Positions 9,828 to 13,346 of a DNA stretch of 13,346 nucleotides are shown piece after piece. How positions within the stretch are numbered: the stretch's first letter is position 1; each line of letters begins with the position of its first letter. The stretch comes from DATCVR01 sp036566745 (GTDB lineage: Bacteria; Actinomycetota; Actinomycetes; Jiangellales; Jiangellaceae), in assembly GCA_036566745.1 (NCBI GenBank), contig DATCVR010000359.1, positions 1 to 13,346 of the forward strand, given 5' to 3'. The notes under the pieces were generated by a model, which saw nothing but the letters and a program-made list of their open reading frames with translations, had not been told where the DNA came from and did no database searches. The translations under genes were made by a program, and so were the position numbers.

Positions 9828-9852
9828 TATGAAAGTCATATGGTATGGTATG
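9828..9852 (+). promoter_or_regulatory. AT-rich inverted-repeat operator/promoter upstream of the DUF1772 gene
   Basis: This is the most AT-rich patch I noticed in the window. TATGA (9828-9832) and TCATA (9836-9840) form a perfect inverted repeat with a three-base spacer. CATA (9837-9840) and TATG (9844-9847) make a second, overlapping one. The hexamer TATGGT occurs twice, overlapping by one base (9839-9844 and 9844-9849), and either could be a -10 box. No clear -35 is seen. It looks like a promoter overlapped by a repressor site, giving a leader of about 100 bases. The cognate regulator is not evident. Confidence 0.45.
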
Positions 9853-9957
9853 CGTACAACTTCGCGTGCGGAGAACGCGCCATCCGGACGCGATGGCGAC
9901 CCGTGGAGGCGGCTCCCGTCGCCCGCCGCGTTCGCCGCCCTTCCAGAGGACGTCACC

Positions 9958-10491
9958 ATGAAGAACACCATGATCATCTCGGCCGTGCGGTTCGCGAGCC
10001 TCACCTTCGCGGGGATCTTCGCGGGCGTCCTCGTCTCGGTGCTCGTCGTCGAGCTGTCCCTCCGCGACTTCGATCGTTTCGTGTACACGCAATTTCGCCA
10101 CGTCGAACTCGTCCGGCTGGACGATCTCGCCACCGTCACGCTCATCCCGGCGATGATCGGGGCGGTAATCCTCGTCGCGGCAAGTGCCAGGCAGGCAGGA
10201 CGCACGCGCTGGCTGACGTTGGCAGCGGTGCTCATGTTCGTGGTCGTCCTCATCACCACGCTCGCGGTCAACCTCCCCATCAACGCCGATCAACTCACCT
10301 GGGAGGTTCAGGCGCCTCCCGCCGACTGGGCGAGCGTGCGCGATAGGTGGCAAGTCGCGCATGCCGTGCGCACCGGTGCAGCCGTGGTCGCCTTCGCGAG
10401 CCTCGCTGTGGCGGCGATGGGCGCATCGGCCAGGACTCGCCGAACAGCTCAGGTGCGACCGTCGCGTTCCTGGGCATCGACGAGGCTCTGA
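9958..10491 (+). CDS. DUF1772 (anthrone oxygenase-like) four-helix membrane protein
   Basis: 177-aa integral membrane protein. Four hydrophobic segments are visible (about residues 6-30, 58-76, 85-105 and 137-156). The DUF1772 signature lies in the third loop: VNLPINADQLTWE (104-116), PPADWASVRDRW (120-131) and the HAVRTG start of the last helix. Some family members are called anthrone oxygenases, but most bacterial members have no known function, so no reaction is assigned. The ATG at 9958 follows AGAGGA (9945-9950) by seven bases. An upstream in-frame ATG at 9829 was rejected because it lies in the promoter-like AT-rich patch. The C-terminal 43 bases overlap the convergent HAD gene, giving a basic tail (RTRRTAQVRPSR). 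Confidence 0.82.
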   Translation: MKNTMIISAVRFASLTFAGIFAGVLVSVLVVELSLRDFDRFVYTQFRHVELVRLDDLATVTLIPAMIGAVILVAASARQAGRTRWLTLAAVLMFVVVLITTLAVNLPINADQLTWEVQAPPADWASVRDRWQVAHAVRTGAAVVAFASLAVAAMGASARTRRTAQVRPSRSWASTRL

Positions 10492-10928
10492 TCGGGGCGG
10501 CTCCAGGCGGCTTCGTACACCGCGAACCCCGCCGCCCGCGCCGCTCGGCACACCTGGACGTCGTCGTCGACCAGCAACGCCACCTCGCCCTGGGTGGCCA
10601 GCGCGCGCAACTCGCCCAGCTTGAACAGCCGCGCCGGGCGGCGATCGTCGTCAGGACGCAGGATCAGCCGCCCGCGGGGGAGACCGTGGCCGTCGAGCCA
10701 GGTCTGAGTGGTCCTCCGGGTCCGCTCCGGACGTCCGCTCAGGTAGACCACGACGTGTTCACGCGCGAGCTCACCGGCCACGGCCAGCCCTTCCGGATGC
10801 GGAGGGTCGGCGTCCATGGCGGCGAAGAACCCGTCCCAGTCCTTGCGCGCGCCCTGGAGGTGGTGGACCCGGTGGCCGACGTCAGCCAGCACGCCGTCGA
10901 TGTCGATCACCGCGATCGCCCGGGCCAT
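10449..10928 (-). CDS. Small HAD-superfamily phosphatase, polynucleotide-phosphatase-like
   Basis: 159-aa cytosolic HAD-fold hydrolase with all catalytic motifs: motif I DIDGVLAD (nucleophile Asp9, acid/base Asp11), motif II Ser64 in LSGRP, motif III Lys103 in LFKLGEL, and motif IV LLVDDD (121-123). There is no large cap insertion. The pattern DIDGVLAD...YLSGRPERTRRTTQTWL resembles the phosphatase domain of bacterial polynucleotide kinase/phosphatases and related stand-alone proteins, so a 3'- or nucleotide phosphatase is possible, but the substrate is unproven. The ATG lies three bases after the stop of the deacetylase gene, so the two are likely one operon. The 3' end overlaps the convergent DUF1772 gene by 43 bases. 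Confidence 0.85.
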   Translation of the reverse strand: MARAIAVIDIDGVLADVGHRVHHLQGARKDWDGFFAAMDADPPHPEGLAVAGELAREHVVVYLSGRPERTRRTTQTWLDGHGLPRGRLILRPDDDRRPARLFKLGELRALATQGEVALLVDDDVQVCRAARAAGFAVYEAAWSRPDQSLVDAQERDGRT

Positions 10929-10931
10929 GCC

Positions 10932-11741
10932 TCAGTCCTCGGGCAGGACGACGTCGTAGCCGGCCGTGTCCAGCGCGGTCAGGATCTGGTCGAGCGCCGC
11001 CACGGTGCCGGACCGGTCCCCACCGCCGTCGTGCAGCAACACCACCGACCCGGGACGGATCCGGTCGAGGACGCGGGTGAGCACGGCGTCCGTGCCCGGA
11101 TTGCTCCAATCGCGTGGGTCGACGGTCCAGTCCAGCGGCGTGTACCCCTCGTCGCGGGCCACCGCCGCAACGTTGTCGGTGACGTAGGTGGCCGGCTGCC
11201 GGAAGAACGGCACGTCGGCGTCATCGTCGGCCGCCTCGATGGCGTCGGACGTGCGCGTCAGCTGGGCCCGAATCTGCTGGTCGGTGCGGTCGGCGAGGTG
11301 GTTGTCGTGGTCGAAGGTGTGGTTGCAGAGCTGGTGGCCGGCCTCGACGATGTCGCGCACGAGTTCGGGGTTCTCCCGGACCGCCTCGCCGACCACGCAG
11401 AACACGGCCTGGACGTCGTGATCGCGGAGAATCCGCAGCACCTGGGGCGTGTACGTGGGGTGGGGGCCGTCGTCGAAGGTGAACGTCACGACGTAGTCGG
11501 TGCCGGACGACTCAGGCTTGCCGCTGACGTCGTCCCGGGAGTCGTCCCGGGACGGCTCGGCCGTGGATCCGTCGTCGTCAGGCGGAGGAGTGTCGCCGGA
11601 GTCGTCGGTGGGCGACTCGGTGGCGTGCGGGCCGTCGCTGCCAGGCTGGGAAGAATCGGCATCCTCGCGCAGCACACCGACGGCAGCTAGTACGCCGAAC
11701 AGCAACCCCAGCACGATCGCCATGGGCCACGACACGTTCAT
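10932..11741 (-). CDS. Membrane-anchored polysaccharide deacetylase (CE4 / NodB fold)
   Basis: 269-aa extracytoplasmic enzyme expected to remove N-acetyl groups from a glycan such as peptidoglycan or a secreted amino-sugar polymer. An N-terminal signal-anchor (about residues 4-23, SWPMAIVLGLLFGVLAAVGV) is followed by an acidic Asp/Ser/Pro linker (about 25-78) and the NodB domain. Motif 1 is TFTFDDGP (Asp90, Asp91). Motif 2 is NHTFDH with metal ligands His141 and His145. Motif 3 is FRQPATYV with Arg181. Motif 4 is LDWTVDPRDW. Motif 5 is VVLLHDGG with His237. Motif 3 is RQP where RPP is usual. The ATG at 11741 is chosen because GAGGTG stands just upstream and it begins at the hydrophobic anchor; an upstream GTG at 11801 would add 20 basic residues. 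Confidence 0.9.
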   Translation of the reverse strand: MNVSWPMAIVLGLLFGVLAAVGVLREDADSSQPGSDGPHATESPTDDSGDTPPPDDDGSTAEPSRDDSRDDVSGKPESSGTDYVVTFTFDDGPHPTYTPQVLRILRDHDVQAVFCVVGEAVRENPELVRDIVEAGHQLCNHTFDHDNHLADRTDQQIRAQLTRTSDAIEAADDDADVPFFRQPATYVTDNVAAVARDEGYTPLDWTVDPRDWSNPGTDAVLTRVLDRIRPGSVVLLHDGGGDRSGTVAALDQILTALDTAGYDVVLPED

Positions 11742-11919
11742 CTCACCTCGGAGCCGAGGCCGACGCAGCCGACGTGGCGCGCCACTCGGCACCCTCCTCA
11801 CCCGGATCGTAAGGCGGGGCGCGAGGCGAAACGATCAGGCGCGCCGTCGGGCCGGAGAGGCGCGCCGCATGGTCGTCAGCCGACCCGACGTCGCCGGGGC
11901 GACACCTGCCGGCCGAGCG
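11742..11919 (-). promoter_or_regulatory. Leader/promoter region of the deacetylase-HAD operon
   Basis: On the minus strand, TACGAT (11811-11806) is a possible -10 hexamer, which would give a leader of about 58 bases. Within it lies a perfect 12-bp palindrome GTGGCGCGCCAC (11774-11785). Nearest the gene is an inverted repeat CCTCGG/CCGAGG (11746-11759) whose proximal arm includes the GAGG of the ribosome binding site. These could be an operator and a translation-controlling hairpin. Given the GC content, short palindromes alone are weak evidence. Confidence 0.35.
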
Positions 11920-11937
11920 TCACTGGGTCGGCTGGCC
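11890..11937 (-). terminator. Candidate terminator hairpins at the end of the DUF1918 gene
   Basis: Two stems lie at the 3' end of the DUF1918 gene. One pairs 11911-11919 with 11929-11937 (nine positions, one mismatch in the minus-strand RNA), spanning the stop codon. The other is GTCGC/GCGAC at 11890-11903 with a four-base loop. No T-tract follows. They could end the rhodanese-DUF1918 transcript. Confidence 0.28.
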
Positions 11938-12132
11938 GGGGTGGGGGAGCGTCGTGGTGATGTGGGCGTCGGGGCCGGGATAGACCAGGCCTTCGGCGCC
12001 GGTGTCGTCCCACCGCACCAGGTAGGGCGGCGACCCGTCCGGTCCGTGCGCCTCGAGGATCTCGCCGTCGCGGCGATGGGCGCCGACCTTCTGGCTCTCG
12101 ACCACGATGTGGTCGCCGATGTGTGCGCGCAC
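11920..12132 (-). CDS. DUF1918 domain protein
   Basis: 70-aa small cytosolic protein that consists entirely of a DUF1918 domain, an SH3-like barrel common in actinobacteria and of unknown function. The family pattern is clear: RAHIGDHIVVES (2-13), RRDGEILEAHGPDG (20-33), PPYLVRWDDTG (35-45) and VYPGPDAHI (50-58). The start is a GTG at 12132, well supported by a near-perfect ribosome binding site AAGGAGG (12144-12138) five bases upstream. It lies 63 bases downstream of rhodanese on the same strand and may be co-transcribed with it. Some DUF1918 genes occur with stress or universal-stress proteins, but nothing here fixes its role. Confidence 0.88.
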   Translation of the reverse strand: MRAHIGDHIVVESQKVGAHRRDGEILEAHGPDGSPPYLVRWDDTGAEGLVYPGPDAHITTTLPHPGQPTQ

Positions 12133-12195
12133 GTCAGCCTCCTTCGAGGGCGTGTGCTTCCAGCGTCCTCCAGGAACCGGGCCGGGGCAAGACCG

Positions 12196-12612
12196 TCACG
12201 AGGTGAGCGTGAAGCCCTCGTCCAGCCAGCCCGTCACACCGCCGATCATCTTCTTCACCGGGCGTCCGAGGCGGGCGAGCCGAAGCGCGGCCTTGTCGGC
12301 TCCGTTGCAGTGTGGGCCCGCGCAGTAGACGACGAACGTCGCATAGGGCGGGAAGCCGGCGAGGTTGCGTTCCACGATCCGTCCGTGGGGGAGATTGATC
12401 GCTCCGGCGAGGTGGCCCGCCGCGTACAGCTCGGGGCTACGCACGTCGAGCAGGACGAAGTCGTCGATGCCACGAGTGGTGGCGTCGTGGACGTCCCAGC
12501 AGTCGGTCTCGTAGGCGAGCAACGCAGCGTAGTGAGCGGCGGCGTCGTCCGGGGGAGCGGCGGGCGTCGAGGTGACGGCGGACCGGGTCGTCGCGGTCTG
12601 GATCGTTGTCAT
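12196..12612 (-). CDS. Rhodanese-like sulfurtransferase, single domain
   Basis: 138-aa single-domain rhodanese, probably cytosolic. After a Thr/Ala/Pro-rich leader (1-25) come LLDVRSPELYAAGHLAGAINLPH (54-76, with Asp56 and Arg58) and the active-site loop VVYCAGPHCNGADKAA, with catalytic Cys97 that would carry the persulfide. A second Cys102 in the same loop is of the GPxCNGA type found in a rhodanese subgroup. KKMIGGVTGWLDEGF closes the domain. The physiological sulfur donor and acceptor are unknown. On the minus strand the hexamer TAGCGT (12624-12619) ends six bases before the ATG, so the mRNA is probably leaderless. The gene is divergent from an Lrp-type regulator 92 bases away, which likely controls it. 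Confidence 0.92.
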   Translation of the reverse strand: MTTIQTATTRSAVTSTPAAPPDDAAAHYAALLAYETDCWDVHDATTRGIDDFVLLDVRSPELYAAGHLAGAINLPHGRIVERNLAGFPPYATFVVYCAGPHCNGADKAALRLARLGRPVKKMIGGVTGWLDEGFTLTS

Positions 12613-12704
12613 GTCGTCACGCTAAGCCGATGCGAACCGCTGCTGAAGGGGAAATCCACGGACGTGGCGGCGCATGGCCGGTGATTGCCCGGTATGGTCG
12701 GGCG
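12613..12704. promoter_or_regulatory. Divergent rhodanese/lrp promoter region with candidate Lrp sites
   Basis: The 92-base gap holds two back-to-back -10 hexamers: TAGCGT on the minus strand (12624-12619) and TATGGT on the plus strand (12693-12698). Each ends six bases before its start codon. Roughly central is CCACG-GA-CGTGG (12656-12667), an inverted repeat about 40-55 bases upstream of both starts. The lrp -10 itself lies in the spacer of GCCCG (12687-12691) and CGGGC (12699-12703). This layout suits a regulator controlling both its own gene and rhodanese. Confidence 0.5.
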
Positions 12705-13172
12705 ATGGCCGCCCAATCTCCTCCGCCGCTGGACGCTCTCGACTGGCGGATCCTCGAAGAGCTCCAGCGCGACGCTCGCCTCCCGGTAGCCGAGCTGAGC
12801 CGCCGGGTCGATCTCGGCGCGACCGCCACGGCGGATCGCCTGCGCCGGCTCCAGGACGCCGGGGTCATCGCCGGTTTCCGGGCCGAGCTCGACCTCACCC
12901 GGGTGGGCTATCCGATCCTGGCGTTCGTGCGGCTGCGTTACCCCAGCGGGAACTACCGTCCGCTGCACGCGGTCCTCGATCACACTCGCGAGATCCTCGA
13001 GTGCCACCACGTCACCGGCGACGACTGCTTCGTGCTGAAGGTGGCGGCGGAGTCGATGAGTCATCTCGAGGAGATCACCGGGCGGCTGGCAACGCTCGGG
13101 GGAGTCGCCACCTCGGTGGTGTACTCCTCGCCGTTGCCGTCGCGCGTACTGGCCAGCTCAGAGCGAGGATGA
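12705..13172 (+). CDS. Lrp/AsnC family transcriptional regulator
   Basis: 155-aa DNA-binding regulator. The N-terminal winged helix-turn-helix (about residues 8-60) reads LDALDWRILEELQRDARLPVAELSRR, with the recognition segment GATATADRLRRLQDAGVI. The C-terminal RAM ligand-binding domain (about 66-145) includes YPILAFVRLRY, ECHHVTGDDCFVLKV and SVVYSSPLPSRVL. Members sense amino acids or related metabolites and act as dimers or octamers; the ligand is unknown here. The ATG at 12705 is chosen because TATGGT ends six bases before it and the family normally begins a few residues before LDxxDxxIL. Upstream in-frame codons would extend it through the promoter. It probably regulates rhodanese (divergent) and itself. 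The VOC gene starts four bases after its stop. Confidence 0.93.
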   Translation: MAAQSPPPLDALDWRILEELQRDARLPVAELSRRVDLGATATADRLRRLQDAGVIAGFRAELDLTRVGYPILAFVRLRYPSGNYRPLHAVLDHTREILECHHVTGDDCFVLKVAAESMSHLEEITGRLATLGGVATSVVYSSPLPSRVLASSERG

Positions 13173-13176
13173 GCTC

Positions 13177-13346
13177 ATGACATCCATCGTGGTCCAGAAC
13201 ATCACCATCGACAGCGCTGATCCGTATCGCCTGGCGCTGTTCTGGAGCGAGGTGATGGGCGCTCCGCTGCACGAGGAGGACCGGCCTGGCGATCCCGAGA
13301 CGATGGTCGTCCTACCGTCCGAGCCCGTGCTGTTCTTCCAGCGGGT
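13177..13346 (+). CDS. VOC superfamily (glyoxalase-like) protein, 5' part
   Basis: The first 56 codons of a gene running off the window. The start IVVQNITIDSADPYRLALFW (residues 4-23) followed by SEVMGAPLH and ETMVVLPS...LFFQRV is the first beta-alpha-beta-beta unit of a vicinal oxygen chelate fold, close to the Glyoxalase_6 type found in many small actinobacterial proteins. GAGGA at 13165-13169 acts as ribosome binding site for the ATG, and the gap of four bases after lrp suggests one operon. Metal ligands and substrate cannot be judged from this half. Confidence 0.82.
   Translation, partial: MTSIVVQNITIDSADPYRLALFWSEVMGAPLHEEDRPGDPETMVVLPSEPVLFFQR

Noticed and set aside
9829..9957. N-terminal extension of the DUF1772 protein from an in-frame ATG at 9829
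   Set aside because: The extension would run through the promoter-like AT-rich patch and lacks a ribosome binding site; the ATG at 9958 has AGAGGA at good spacing and begins directly at the first membrane helix.
10347..11690. 447-codon plus-strand frame opposite the HAD and deacetylase genes
   Set aside because: Shadow frame of two minus-strand genes with intact catalytic motifs; its own translation is Val/Gly/Arg-rich without motifs.

Overview
The window is a high-GC (about 70% by eye), gene-dense stretch of an actinobacterial chromosome. The evidence is strong GC bias at third codon positions, frequent GTG starts, ATGA/GTGA start-stop overlaps, and the actinobacterial block DUF948 - DUF6167 - alaS - ruvX - mltG - aroE - A24 peptidase. 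The family mix fits Jiangella- or Nocardioides-like Actinomycetes, but I cannot fix the genus. I see no tRNA, rRNA, CRISPR array, insertion sequence or phage gene. No gap between genes exceeds about 205 bases.

Layout. (1) 1-1250: the 3' end of an unrecognised + strand gene converges on a minus-strand lipoprotein of the GH114 (endo-alpha-1,4-polygalactosaminidase) type, with a 9-bp hairpin between them. (2) 1259-3129: rarA (AAA+ ATPase acting at stalled replication forks), overlapped by a gluconokinase gene. (3) 3212-9753: a tight + strand operon of two small membrane-associated proteins (DUF948, DUF6167), alanyl-tRNA synthetase, RuvX/YqgF, MltG, shikimate dehydrogenase and a short A24 prepilin peptidase. 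(4) 9754-9957: a hairpin and an unusually AT-rich, repeat-rich patch ahead of a four-helix DUF1772 membrane protein. (5) 10449-12612, all minus strand: rhodanese, DUF1918, a membrane-anchored polysaccharide deacetylase and a small HAD phosphatase. The HAD gene's 3' end overlaps that of the DUF1772 gene by 43 bases. (6) 12705-13346: an Lrp/AsnC regulator divergent from rhodanese, followed by the start of a VOC-fold gene.

How the genes relate. The core is housekeeping: translation fidelity (AlaS), RNA/DNA maintenance (RuvX, RarA), cell-wall glycan termination (MltG) and aromatic biosynthesis (AroE). The flanks carry envelope-polysaccharide enzymes (GH114 lipoprotein, CE4 deacetylase) and small accessory or stress functions.

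I did not find a clearly new multi-gene system. The most interesting signals are regulatory. Three genes (rarA, rhodanese, lrp) have a TAnnnT -10 hexamer exactly six bases before the start codon, suggesting leaderless transcripts. In two of them (rarA, lrp) the hexamer sits inside a perfect inverted repeat. Others are a candidate Lrp operator in the divergent promoter, a hairpin over the deacetylase ribosome binding site, and the inverted-repeat patch upstream of the DUF1772 gene.
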